Shown here: positions 42,501-64,000 of the stretch, one piece after another
Position numbering within the stretch: position 1 is the first letter of the stretch
Layout of the letters: every line of letters begins with the position of its first letter
Source of the DNA: Yamagishiella unicocca
Taxonomy: Eukaryota; Chlorophyta; Chlorophyceae; Chlamydomonadales; Volvocaceae
DNA length: 64,000 nucleotides
Reading direction: 5' to 3'
Assembly: GCA_003116995.1 (NCBI GenBank)
Contig: BDSL01000112.1
Coordinates: forward strand, 186,001-250,000
Program-made: the position numbers and the translations under genes
Notes under the pieces: model-generated
Told to the model about the DNA's origin: nothing
Database searches by the model: none
Seen by the model: only the letters and a program-made list of their open reading frames with translations

Positions 42501-45500
42501 CTAGCGCTGCTGCATCTGCTGTTGTTGTTGTTGCTGCTGCTGCTGCTGGTTGAAGAACAGCTGCAGAGCCTCCTGCACGTCCACGTTTGCGAGCTGAGTC
42601 AGCGCAGCGAACTCCGACGTCAGCGAGCCTGGCCCCTCGTGCTGGCCCCCCCGCCCCCGCTGCCCGCCCCCACCCCCACCACCACGCAGCATCGTGACAA
42701 TCGCGGTGTCGTTCACAGCGCCGTCCGGCGGGTCGTGCTGCTCCATGTGTACGACAGCCTCACGGCGCCCGCTGATGCCGCGGTTCCCCTGGCTGCAGCC
42801 CGCAGCCATGCCGCCGCCGCCGTCACCGTACAGACCGGCGCTCCTGCCGACCGATCGCGTGGACCTCATCCCGCCGCCGCCGCCGCTGAGGTCGGTGTTA
42901 ACCGTGGTGGTTGCGGTTCCGGAGCCCTGGCGGCCCCCCAGCCTGTCCGTCACGGCGCTCTCATCTGTCAGCTCCCCATCGGCGGCTGCCCCCGAGTTGA
43001 AGCCCATCGTCATCATCGTCGCGCCGCCGCCGCCGCCGCCGCCCAGCCGCATGTGCGTGTTGTGCGTCGCCGCGCTGCTACGCGACGCATCAGCGCCGCC
43101 GCCGCCGCCGCCGCCATTCGGGAAAGGGTCCGGCTGGGTGACGACACAGCTCATCCCCAGCCCCAGCCTGCTGCTCGGCACGCGACCGGCGCTCATCCCG
43201 CCGCCGCCGCTCATCCCTGAGCCCATAGGCCCCAGCAGGAATGGCTCCAGGCGGTACCCCAGCGAGTCTAGCGACCTCGCGCCACCCGCGCTCGGGAGCC
43301 CGCTGCCGGTGCCGCCGCCGCTGTGCTGCGAGGGCAGCGTGATCGTCAGTAGCTGGTGGCCAAGCTGGCTGGGCTGCTGCTCAGACAGCAGCTGCAGCCC
43401 GTTAAGCTTTGAGAACGAGAGGCCTTCAGAGGCGGGCATGTAGATCTTGTAACCCCCGCAACCCCCGCCGGCAGACAGGTCCATCTCGTGCTGCCGGGGG
43501 GCCAGTCCATGGCCGCCGCCGCCGCCGTCACCGCCGCCGCCAGCGCCGGTCAGGTGTAGCAGCTCCGACAGGCCTGCGGAGTTGCCGCCGCCGCCGCCGC
43601 CGCCGCCACCGGCGCCGGCGTCATACGCAAACTGCAGCGTCGCCGTCGGCGCCAAGCCCCCGTCGCCGCCTCCGCCGTTGCCCCCGCCCTGCTGCTTGCT
43701 CCCGACAGCCGCTGTGCGCCCGCCTGCCGAGCCGCCGACGAACGGTCCCGCCGTGCCACAGCCAGCGCCGGCGCCGCCACCCCCACCGCCGCCGCCGCCT
43801 CCCGGCGTCAACACCTCATTGTCACGCAACATCGCCAGCGCAGCCTGGCACGACGCCTTGGCCTGGGTATCGGATGCGAAGGTCCCCAGGTGACGCAGCC
43901 GCTGCACTCGCCCGTTCCAAACTGCCGCGCAAGTGCCACCGCCGCCGCCGGGCCCGTCTGCGAAGGCGGCCCCCCTCAGCGCCCCCCCTGGATCCACCCT
44001 GTACAACACGCCCACGACGTTCGCCATGGGGCTAGGGATGACGACATCCAGCACCGACCCAGCCGGCATGGCGCGATGAATCTGTGAGAACATGTCGCCG
44101 CTGCCGCCGCCGCCGCCGGCGTCGCCGTCGCCAGCGGCGCCGCCGTTGCCTCCGCTGCCGTCCGCGCCGTACGTGCCGGCGGCGCCGCTGCAGCCAGGGC
44201 TCCCCGCCGCCGCCAGGTCCGGTCGCTGCGCCCCCGCGGCCCCCGGGTCCGGTGCCCCGGTGTCCCCTTCGCCCTTGTACATGGGCTGCTGCCCCTGCCC
44301 CAACTCCAGCTCCTGTTTGAACTGCTGTTGGTGCTGTTGGTGCTGCTGCTGTTGTTGGTGTTGTTGTTGCTGTTGTTGCTGTTGTTGTTGTTGTTGTTGT
44401 TGTTGTTGGTGCTGCTGTTGGTGCTGTTGTTGCTGGTGCTGTTGGCCTCCCCGCACATGCGCCTGCATCGCCTCCTGCTGAGGCTGTTGGTGCTGCTGCC
44501 CCAGCTCCGGCAGCTGCTGGTGCTGCCGGCTGTCCAGCTGTACCGGCGCCGGTGCTCTCCGAGACGGCGACGCAGCCACCCCGCCAATCCCATCGCCCGG
44601 GTGTTGCTGTTGGTACTGCTGGTGCTGCTGCGCCGGCATGTGCTGCAGCTGTCGCTGGTGCTGCAGCTGTTGCTGGAGCTGCTGGTGCTGCTGCTGCCGA
44701 GACTGCCCGCTGACCTCCCCCGTGAGATCCATGACAGGCCCAGCCATGCGTGTGCCGTACAACGTGGCGGCGGCGCCGCCGCTGATCCCGCCGCCGCCGC
44801 CGCCCGGCCCGCCGCCGCCAGCCCGCAACGACAGCCCCAGCGCGGACGCAACGTCGGTGAGCGCCATGTTCGAGTCGGGATCGGGATGCAGCAACAGGGT
44901 GAGCTGTCCGTTGCCCAACCGCTGCCGCGCCAGTTGCTGCTGCTGCTGCTGGAACTGCTGCTGCGCAGCTGACCGCTGGCTGAAGCCATGGGGCTGCGTC
45001 GTCAGGCTCTCGATGCTGAGCTCCCCTGCGGTCCGGTGGCCCTGCTGCTGCTGCTGCTGGGCCCCAAACCGACCCAGCACCTGCATCGACTCCTGCTGCT
45101 GCTGCTGGTGCTCGTAGTGCAGCTGCTGCAGCAGCCCCGCCTGACCTCCATGGGAGATCCGCCCCACCTGGACCTGCGTCATCGATGGCCGCGGGCCCCC
45201 CACCCCGCCACCCCGCGTGTGAGCCTGCTGCGGCGGCGGCGACAGCTGCATCGTAGCTTGCAGGCTGCCCCCGCCCCCGCCGCCGCCACCGAACAGCTTC
45301 GCCAACTCATCGGCGGCGGCGCCGCCCCCGCCGCCCCCGCCGCCGCCCCCGCTCAGTTGGTGCAGCGCAAGCAACGTGTTATGGCAGTCGCCGTCCAAGC
45401 CCAACCCCAGCAAGCTCCCCCTGCCGCCGTCGCTCACCCGGCTGCCCTGCCCCAGGCCCAGCCCCACGCCGCTGGACACCCTGCCGCCGTTGGGGTTTCG

Positions 45501-47767
45501 GAGCCTGGCCAGAGCCAGAGACGCCTGGTCCGCATGGCTCAGCCGCAGCGTCACGTCATGCAGCGACACCGAGCAGTTGAGGTCCATCTGACCGCCGCCG
45601 CCGCCGCCCATGCCGCTGCCGCCGCGGCCGCCGGCCCCCACGCCGCCGCCGTCTCCTCCATGCCGGGAAAGCAGCTCATCGCGCACCTGCAGCTGCAACG
45701 CCGCCGCCGCCGCGTGCATCGTCCGGCCGTCCTGCATCATCACCCCTCCGCCTCCGGCCCCTCCGCCGGCCCCTCCGGTGCCCTGCTTGGGCGCCTGCTG
45801 GACCAGCAGCAGCTGCTGGCCCCCCAGCCCGCCCGCCGCCAGCCGCACCGTCTGCAGGTGCGGCGTCTGGGCCTGCTGACTCCCCGACAGCTTCTGCGCG
45901 AGGTGCTCCAGCGGGTGAACCACCCGGACATGCTGGCCGCCGGGACCGCGCTGCTGCAACACGCCGTGCACGCCGGCCAGGCCCAGCTGACCCGGATGAC
46001 CCAGATCCATAGGGCCCTCCATAGCGCCCCCCCCTGGACCGCCCATGTCGAGCCCAGCCGCCGCTGCCCCCACAGTGGCCCCCGCCCCGGCCGGCCCGTC
46101 TAGCTCCGACTGCACGCCGCTCAGACCGAAGCTCCGTTGGGCGTTGCCGCCGAAGGCGGCGACACCGGTGGCGGCACCGGCGGCGGCCATAGCCCGACCC
46201 ATGCCCGCAGAGCTATCGCGGTAGCTGCTGATGCCGCCGCCACCACCGCCGCCACCACCGCCGCCACCACCGCCACCACCACCGCCGGTGACGGCCACGA
46301 TGGCGTTGCCCGAGCGCCGCTGCAGTCTGCGGGGTTGCAAGTCCTCACCTTCCGACCAGTTGCCATCCTCCGTGTCCGCGTCACGTCTTCGGCGCCCGCC
46401 GCGGCCGCCGCCGTGCGCCGAAGACGGCCCGGCGTCGGGCTCGTCCGACGCCGAGTGGTTCGAGGCCGTGGGGGCCGGCCCACGGGGCTTCGGCGGGGCA
46501 CTTCCGCCTCCGCCTTCGCCTCCCGGGCCGGCGGCTCCTCGGTGGCGGCGGGGCTTGCCCGGGTTGGCCGCGTCGCTCAGCAGTTCATCGACGGTTGGGT
46601 CGTGTCGGATCTTCCCGTCCTGGTCCACATAGTCCGAGTAGCAGAAGTTCAAGCGCGCCTGCGGGCGTTTGTTTGGGGTTTTACAAAGGAAATCCGCGAA
46701 AGGAAATCCACGGGGTTAGTTGGGGGGGTGGGTGAGGTGCTTCTAGCGGCGTTCCGGCAGCAATGCGCGAGGCGCGTCCATACGGGCTGGACGCGTGTAC
46801 AGCGGTGTCAGCTCCCAGCATACGGGCAGCCAGGGCTCCGAACGTTGCGTTTGCCGGCACCGGTGCATGCCAGCAGGCAAGGATTCGTTGGGACGGCCCC
46901 ACAACCCGGACAGGCCATGTTATCTTTTGCGGTCCTGACGTCAGGCCCCTAGGTCCGAATGTGGGTCGCCCTTCCCCGATGTCGTCGCCACGCAACCCCC
47001 TTGAGGCAGTAGGCCAAGATCCAGGATCCAAGATCCACCCCCACGCCACCTAGCCGCGAACACAGCAAGGACTGTCGACGCAACTGCGTCCCCCAATGAC
47101 CCATCCACGCACGAGCACCTTGAGGCCACGGATGCGAATTGCTGCCTTGTCAAACACGGCTGCCGCCTCTGCTTCCGTGTCGTACGATCCGAGGTAGAGG
47201 TATTTGCCGGATGAGTTGATGGCCGCCTGCCAACGCTGCGTATTTGGGTAACGGTAGGGATGAGGGGGCCCGGATTGGTGGGGATTATCGACCGTACAGC
47301 ACCGCAGCTTAACAGGATTTTGTTTTAAAGGTAATGGCGATTTTAATCCCGTCGTTGTATCCAGTCGTTGAAACCACACACAGGGTCGGTTCTCATGCCG
47401 TGGTTTGTCGGGCGACTGGCAGGGCTCTGCTACAACGGCTGTGCAAAGCAGCCGCAGGACCCTCTCGCAATCATGTTAGCAAGGTCCGCACCTTATTTTT
47501 TTTGTTCCAACACACGCCTCTGAACTTGGATGTCAGCTGCTTATTTGATGACACCGCCACTGCCTTTGTGCCGTATGCAAGAGCCCGCGCCCGGACACCT
47601 TCCGCATCAATGCCATTTAAACTCCCGGAAGGCAGCATGCCGGGCATAGCAACTTGTCGTCCAGACCGAGCCAGTTGACGGTCATCCTCCTCGTCGGCGT
47701 CTTCGGCAGCAATGCGGCCGTCAGAACCATGCTCAAATTCATCATCTCTGTAATTGTCATCAGCCAT
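42501..47767 (-). CDS. AP2/ERF-domain protein, large, glutamine- and glycine-rich (putative transcription factor)
   Basis: Three exons (minus): 47767-47492, 47235-47119, 46658-42501, in phase, about 1516 residues. The AP2 DNA-binding domain (about residues 80-138) is split over all three exons: SKFRGVCWNKKNK, then RWQAAINSSGKYLYLGSYDT, EAEAAAVFDKAAIRIRGLK, then ARLNFCYSDY. The acidic N-terminus (DEFEHG; EDADEEDD) may be an activation segment. The last exon, 1386 codons without an intron, is low complexity: many poly-Gly runs, a poly-Gln/His tract coded at about 44310-44450, and a C-terminus ending in Gln-rich MQQR. I chose the ATG at 47767 as the first in-frame ATG after an upstream stop. A plausible acceptor near 47810 could instead add a 5' exon. 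Because the last exon is intronless, long open frames also occur on its opposite strand; these are shadows. Target genes unknown. Confidence 0.87.
44310..44450 (-). repeat. CAG/CAA trinucleotide tract coding poly-glutamine
   Basis: Seen on the plus strand as TGTTGTTG and TGCTGTTGGTG runs. On the coding strand it gives about 40 Gln with scattered His in the AP2-domain protein. The mix of CAG, CAA and CAC codons argues against recent pure-repeat expansion. Confidence 0.85.
46680..46715 (+). repeat. family C-like module (AP2 gene intron 2)
   Basis: AAAGGAAATCCGCGAAAGGA followed by AATCCACGGGG, inverted relative to the gene and about 25 bases from the 3' splice site. Confidence 0.6.
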
Positions 47768-50700
47768 CTTGTTCCACAATCCTCTGCCAGTATGTTGATA
47801 GTACGCCTCTGGAAGCAAAACTTTCCAAGCCCCAGGTTCCAAGCGGCAGAATTAGTTGCCAGCTTTTGACCCTTTGCAACAAGCGTCAAAGTGTCCAGTA
47901 TCTACTGTAATATCATGGGCGCTGCGTCCGGGTCCTGAAGAGTGTGTCAGATGAAGAAGAGGTGTCGTTTTGCTGAGGCAGCCATATGCAGCCAAGGAAA
48001 GTTTCTACGCCACCGTTATTGTCATTAGCTTAAAAATGACGGGTTACCCACAGCCTGCAACGTATTGGGCGCATCTCCTTCGCCGCAAGTAGGGCGTCAA
48101 ACTTGGTTCCTGGCATAAGAGTGCATAGAAGATTTCCTATTCAAAGCAATAGTTCGAAGAGTGAGGTCCATGGCCGCATCAGATATGTTTACGTCTTTAC
48201 CGTACATAATTTCCCGCAGAACCATAGTTGCTATACACTTGATTGGGATCAAACGGGCTTCATCAAACAGCGAAACCTAGAAGCATTGCGTATTGGACCC
48301 AGCAGCTTTATTCATTCTTGTGGCTGTACAGCTATGTTCGATGTTGCGAAGTCCCGTCCTTGCGTTACTTGTATATCTTCAGTGAAGGAGCATATCTGCA
48401 GGACTCTGCATAAGAACAGCCGATTACCATCCTTTCTCACTCTCCCGTCTCAGCCGCCAACTCATAAACCATGCGACGAATCCTTAGGAGATCCAGGTGG
48501 CATGGCCTGGTTGCATGAACGTCCAGAGTTATGTGCCATTTATTGTCCGCGACGCTCATGTTGCAACTTTCAGACACTTTATCTACGTCCAGGTTACAAG
48601 AGGGTCAAGGGCGCTGTGCAATCTGAGCTGCTCGTACAGCTTATGCTGTTATACACATCTCTGCTTTGGCGTTATGGTGTCCATTAGCACCACTCTGGCT
48701 CGCTCATTTCATTTTCATCTCACTCACTCTTCTTGGTTTGCTCACGCCTTGCTTTGGATCCGACTCCGAACTTTGCGAGACCGTTCCTAGCATTTGTTTC
48801 AAACCATGTCACGGCTTTTGCGTCAGGTTCCTTGAGGCGCGCGCGCGCGATAGCGCACGCGTCGGAATGTTCGACTATATATTGCTACCTGGAAGCTTTT
48901 AAAATACTACTAGCTTACCATCTCTAAGCTACGACTTCGTTCATGAACGCGCAATCCGCATTGCCTAGTTTCCTTGCACCATCTCATGTCCGGGATTCGC
49001 AACCAACGCCGTCCGACAAAGGCAAGCGAGTAATGAAAGTGTCAGTTTATCTCTGACCTATGCCGATACTTGATAGCAAAATGGCAGACTTCCCACCAAG
49101 CACGGCCATACACGTACAGCCCTCGTCTTTTCGTTTTGAGTCCATGTAACGGCGATAGACTTGCTGTTTTCCCAACTGAAAATTCCTTGGGCCTGTGCGA
49201 GCCCAGGACAAGAGGGGGGTCCTAACATCCGAGGCCAAGAGGACGGGACAACGCAAAACCGGGCGGACGGCACCTCAGGCGCACCCACCAAGTCCCAGCT
49301 AGGCGGACCAAATCGCACTGAAGACAAAAAACTAGCCCCGGGCCCAGGAAGCACCGTACAGGCGGACATGCGACCCACGAAGAACACCAGGCAAGAGCCG
49401 CTCAGCCCCCCTTCGGCAGCCCGGGTTCAGCCAGCACACCGCAGGCGACCATTGACCACACGGAGGACCTGGTGGGTGGCCCCGACAGTACCCCCACCCG
49501 GCCTGACAGCAAACCAAGCTGAGCAAAACCCCGTAGGCGGGCCTAGAAATCGGCAACCGCAGCCAACTGCGCGCGAGTGCACGGCACCAGGCCCGGGCCC
49601 CCATGTGCGCAAGCACCGTCGACCAGCTTGAAACAGCCAGGAGCATGCCGCGGTCGAGGCCAAATCCACTGAAAGCGGCCTGGCGGCGGCCTCCCAAACA
49701 CACTGCTCACAGCCAGGTGGGGCTTGCACAAGCCACAGCCCCACACGGCGCCAGCGGCCGAGCACCAGCAGGGGCAGCCCCCGGCCGACCACGCGGGGCA
49801 TGCAGCCCGCAGCACCAACGCGACCGCCGAATTGCCCAGCCCGGGGATAGGCACCACCGCAAGGTACTCTTCGAGCACACCGACCATCGCACAGGCAACA
49901 GGGCAGTGCCAGAAATGGTGCAAGCGAGGAGACACCGGTCCGGCAGGGGGGTCCGGATATTCCCCGCACCCACATGCGTGTCGAAGCTGCCTCATAAACC
50001 TGAGCTTGGCGATATGCGGGGAACACTTGCTCCTGGAATGCTGTAGAGGGATGCGCAAGAGTCCAAGGACGGCGTGTATATTCCTGATCTGAGCCTATTA
50101 TTACCGTCCCAAACGTGTCAGCTGTCCGGCTTGTAATTGTCGCATAGGTGGACGTGCCGTGCGTGCCCGTCCCGTGGGCTTCAGCCAAAGTGACCTCCGA
50201 GCAGTGTGAACTAGGATAACCATGCCCGAGTGCGTGTGCGTCGTGCTTACAAGCGTAGTAGTAACTGTTACAGTGGGCCCCAGACCATAAGGTAGAGCGA
50301 TCGGGCTCAAGCGTGCTCACTGCATACGGTGATAGCCCACGCCTGCCCACGCCAATTCTGTGTCGCGATCGCGCGAGCAATCAAACAAATTCCAGCCCTG
50401 CCTGCAGTTACCCTGCAGTTACCCTAGCGACGGCGATACGTACGGACATTGAAGTACGACAACCAACAAACGGGTAACGATGCGGCCTCTATACTGAGGC
50501 TCCATCTGCCCTTTTCACGTGCATATGTCGCGTATTGCCGTTAGTGACAACGACGAAATAAGGTGCGTTGGCAAGGCAAGAGTGCGCTAGCGGCCAGGCT
50601 CGTGGCTGCTTTCTTCTTTGGCGCCATGCATGCAGTAAGGGGCTTACGGCAGCGTGTTAGTTGGCCGTTTTTTAGCATAGCCCGACGTACTGCAGGACCA

Positions 50701-52353
50701 CTGAAACGGTCAGTCACTTAGAACGACAGTAAGATAGTAAGATGATGAGATAAGGCGTGATCTTCCCCTGTGGGGGGCTGCGGAAGGTCACACATGCCCT
50801 ACCATGGCTGCAATAGGTGTCAGCACGGCCCGCCCGAAGGCTTCAAGTAGGATGTCCGGGCCAGTCCGGGTTGGACACAACAGGTGTGATGATATCCGCT
50901 AATGATCCCGTACAAAAAAGCGACTTTCCAGCTAGCAGGCCACGCAGCCACGGGATTCATGCGGAAGTATGCGGCGGGCCCTAAAGGATGCGATGAAGAA
51001 TGCGGTAAAGGGTGCGACCGATAGATCGAGATAGACGGGCGGCGAGCTTTGGCTTCGACGGATTCGGCACCCAGTAACTGCACCGCATGGCACATGCATG
51101 TGGATGTATGCCGTTGGCGTCGTCCGCTGCAGGCCTGCATGCAGCGCAGCAGCATCATTAGGTGGCTTTGCAGGCACGAGATTTCATTCCTTACATGCAG
51201 TACGCCGCTCTCTATCTCATGTACCTGTCTCGGCAGGTCTCGGACTCAAGACATGCACCGAACAATCGGCTCACTTACGTGGAAGTGGCGCCGTGGAAGA
51301 AACTAGGTGGCTATGAGTCTAAGGAGCAACATATGCTCGCATGGTGGGGTTGCAATATACATTGTTTTGGTCGTACGGCAACTTGCATAAGTTAGTGTGA
51401 TACAGGTAAATTGCAATGGGCTTATATCAAGCCGGCACCTGCTCAAAATCTGGGCTGCGTTAGCTGTTCGGCTGTGGAAGAAAAAACCGTGTGTCAAGGG
51501 AGACGGTGTGTATGTTGCTGAGTTACAAGCTGAGGCTTGTACGGAGCCACGAGGCTCATGAACTATGAAGAGGCACGCCTAGACAAAAAAGTGAAAACGT
51601 GGTAAAGACTAGAACTAAAAGGAATAACGGTGTGTACACCTGCCAACCGCCAGACCTCATGAACTCGCTTTAGGTGCTGCGCATCAGGGCACTGGTTGTT
51701 TAACGACCATACGGCTAGAAGGTATGTGTCAGGTGTGTGGTAATCGACAGGCAATCGAAGCCAAGCAGCAGGTGTTTTTGCAAAGCCCAACTTATGCGTG
51801 CCGATCCACGCCAGGGTTGTGGGACATTGGAGCAGCGCGTGATAACAATTTATGTCAAATCTTGCTATCATTGCGGCCTAGCCAACTCCTGTTTAGAAGT
51901 CACTGTACAGAACGAGCTATGTCTTGCGTCCGTTCTAGGCGCATGCCATCTGATAATTGCTATTCTACATGCTTTATTCACATTTATTCTTTGTAAGCTG
52001 AATTCGCCTGCGGCCCATGAGCAGCTGGCCCACTGGGCCTTACGCGCTCACAACAAGCTTGTAAATTAACCAACTAGACACTTTCCCCGGACAACTCTAG
52101 GCAAGGTGTCTGCATCTTGGCTGAATTTGCTCAGGTGTGGGCGTATATCGCAGCCAAAATGATATAGAATATGATGTCATGGAGTTGTGTCTAGGTGGCC
52201 CTTTGTCCGCGTTATCGTTCTTCAAGGCCTCCTTTTCTGTTTAAGTCCTTTCAGCGATCATATTGGCGTCTGTTGATTTCAGTAAGCGGGAAAGGAACGG
52301 CGGAGCAGGAGGGGCCTCAGGACAGCACGCACGCGTAGTCAAGTCCTCATAGG
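47768..52353. other. divergent intergenic region between AP2 gene and CUL1
   Basis: About 4.6 kb of moderate GC with no poly-G tracts or dispersed modules. It contains a decayed retrotransposon tail (49540-50060) and open frames such as 48103-48687 (plus) and 51563-51871 (minus) with no confident identity; the latter (LQCPTTLAWIG) may be another retroelement scrap. Promoters of both flanking genes must lie at its ends. Confidence 0.5.
49540..50060 (-). mobile_element. decayed C-terminal fragment of an L1-like non-LTR retrotransposon
   Basis: The minus strand reads HACGCGEYPDPPAG and then LHHFWHCPVACAMVGVLEEY. This is the Cys-x-Cys-Gly ... His-x(3)-Trp-x-Cys-Pro-Val-Ala pattern typical of the zinc-finger-like tail after the reverse transcriptase in plant and algal L1 elements. 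After a frame change the adjacent frame continues LWLVQAPPGCEQCVWEAA and STAACSWLFQAGRR, again like that tail. The frameshift and the lack of a reverse transcriptase domain mark it as a dead fragment. Identification is by motif only. Confidence 0.5.
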
Positions 52354-62735
<10,382 letters not shown>

Positions 62736-62736
62736 G

Positions 62737-63004
62737 CGGCCCAGCCGCAGGGGCCCTACCCACAGCCCAGCCGCAGGGGCCCTACCCACAGCCCAGCCGC
62801 AGGGGCCCTACCCACAGCCCAGCCGCAGGGGCCCTACCCACAGCCCAGCCGCAGGGGCCCTACCCACAGCCCAGCCGCAGGGGCCCTACCCACAGCCCAG
62901 CCGCAGGGGCCCTACCCACAGCCCAGCCGCAGGGGCCCTACCCACAGCCCAGCCGCAGGGGCCCTACCCACAGCCCAGCCGCAGGGGCCCTGCCCACAGC
63001 CCAG
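62737..63004. repeat. 26-bp minisatellite directly after the CUL1 stop codon
   Basis: About ten near-perfect units of CCCAGCCGCAGGGGCCCTAC plus CCACAG, beginning within about five bases of the stop. It therefore forms the start of the CUL1 3' UTR unless the transcript ends at once. Confidence 0.9.
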
Positions 63005-64000
63005 TCCTAGGGTGGGCGCCAACGCGAGGCACGGGCGCAGCCGGCGGATGCGGTGCGATGTGGTTGCTGGTGGTTGGCGGGATAGCGCGGAACGAGACGC
63101 CTGGCAGGGGGGCGCGTAGCGATGATGATGAGGATGAGGATGCGTGGGGATGTCGGTGAGGGCGGGGTGGCACACGGGTCCGTTTTTCGAGCGGCCTGCG
63201 TTTTGGGCGGGTGAAGGGAGGCCGGGGGGGGGGCCAGGTAGGCCAGTCGGTCGGCCAGTCGTCGGTAGCCAGGCAGGCAGGGGAGTTCGTAGCGATAGGG
63301 ATCGTGGGGGGCAACGCAAGCGCGCCTCTCGGGCTGTCTCTGACCTCGCGCTGCGCCACAGCGCGGCGGGACGTGGCCTGGCATTGCGGTTTTGTGGTCG
63401 GGTGTGCTGGGCTGCCTTGGCACCGCTAGCCGCGCCGCACGCGCCAACGAGCCAGACACCCGGAATTTCCCGGGCGGACACACACTAAGAGGTCCGAAAG
63501 GCGGCGCCGGCGGCGCCGCGGCAGTGCGAGGGGTGGGTCCCATTCTTTTGGCGCGTTTTGACCTTCTGTGGTGCGGTTGTGTGCACGAGTGTGGACTTGT
63601 ACAGCAGGGAAGGTTGCATCCGTCGGGAGCCGGCCAGAAAGTCACGGCGATCGGGGGCCGGCCAGAGCAGTCACGGCGGTCGGGGCGGTCCTGTAGGAAG
63701 ACTTCGGAGGCTGTGCGCAGGTTGTGGCGTGTTACGGTAGTTACGGCCCAGTCAGTCAGTCAGTCAGTCAGTCAGGGGACGAGGACGCCTCCTCGATGCC
63801 CGTGTTGCCCCGAGCCAGACCGTCAACGGCAGGTGGGTTGCAAGGAGTAGCCCCCGCTCTCCCTAGACACATACTAGAGGACAGGCATGTGCGTGCTGTG
63901 CGGACTGATTTGTGCCAGGGCCTGCTGCATTCGGAGATGTACTGCATCCCAGGCACGCATGCCCACCCCATCCCAGGCACGCATGAACGGACAGCACTTG
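63005..64000. other. region downstream of CUL1, no gene recognised
   Basis: High GC with a (CAGT)n microsatellite at 63750-63774. Overlapping frames on both strands show no domain. I saw no clear TGTAA for CUL1. Confidence 0.45.

Noticed and set aside
42522..46103. Long plus-strand frames opposite the AP2 gene
   Set aside because: They mirror a low-complexity coding exon in an intronless stretch; the minus strand has the AP2 domain and consistent splicing.
48103..48687. 194-codon open frame (plus)
   Set aside because: No family recognised, no start context or flanking exons; codon use unlike the confirmed genes.

Overview
The window looks like nuclear DNA from a volvocine or Chlamydomonas-like green alga (Reinhardtinia). 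The evidence is a PsaF with a bipartite plastid/thylakoid transit peptide, intron-dense genes with GT-AG junctions that are mostly phase-consistent, TGTAA poly(A) signals, alanine/glycine/glutamine-rich protein inserts, TTTTAGGG telomere-type repeats inside introns, and very GC-rich introns full of minisatellites. The species cannot be fixed from the sequence alone.

I rebuilt seven complete gene models by joining exons so that donor, acceptor and reading phase agree, plus one partial gene. From left to right: the first coding exon of ribosomal protein eS19 (minus, 540-629; rest not seen); organellar lysyl-tRNA synthetase (minus, 3164-11790, 16 exons, 602 aa); photosystem I subunit PsaF (plus, 13974-14935, 5 exons, 227 aa); a TIP41-like phosphatase regulator (plus, 17214-21537, 8 exons, about 304 aa); a membrane-anchored glycoside-hydrolase-like protein (plus, 24015-29447, 10 exons, 616 aa); histone acetyltransferase HAT1 (plus, 32138-39405, 10 exons, 814 aa); a large AP2/ERF-domain protein (minus, 42501-47767, 3 exons, about 1516 aa); and cullin-1 (plus, 52354-62735, 18 exons, 747 aa). 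These are unrelated housekeeping, photosynthetic and regulatory genes, as expected for a eukaryotic chromosome. Nothing suggests an operon or a gene cluster.

The gene-free stretches (about 0.6-2.9, 11.8-14.0, 15.0-17.2, 21.5-24.0, 29.5-32.1, 39.4-42.5, 47.8-52.4 and 62.7-64 kb) hold no gene I can recognise. One contains a decayed L1-like retrotransposon tail near 49.5-50.1 kb, and several hold minisatellites.

The most unusual feature is the intron population. Long introns of unrelated genes share a small set of dispersed modules, called families A to D here. Forward copies tend to lie near the 5' splice site and inverted copies near the 3' splice site, whichever strand the host gene is on. 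Many introns also switch from G-rich to C-rich along the sense strand. This is what one would expect if introns arose from, or were repeatedly invaded by, elements with terminal inverted repeats (introner-like elements). The short introns of PsaF and the first introns of CUL1 and LysRS lack the modules.
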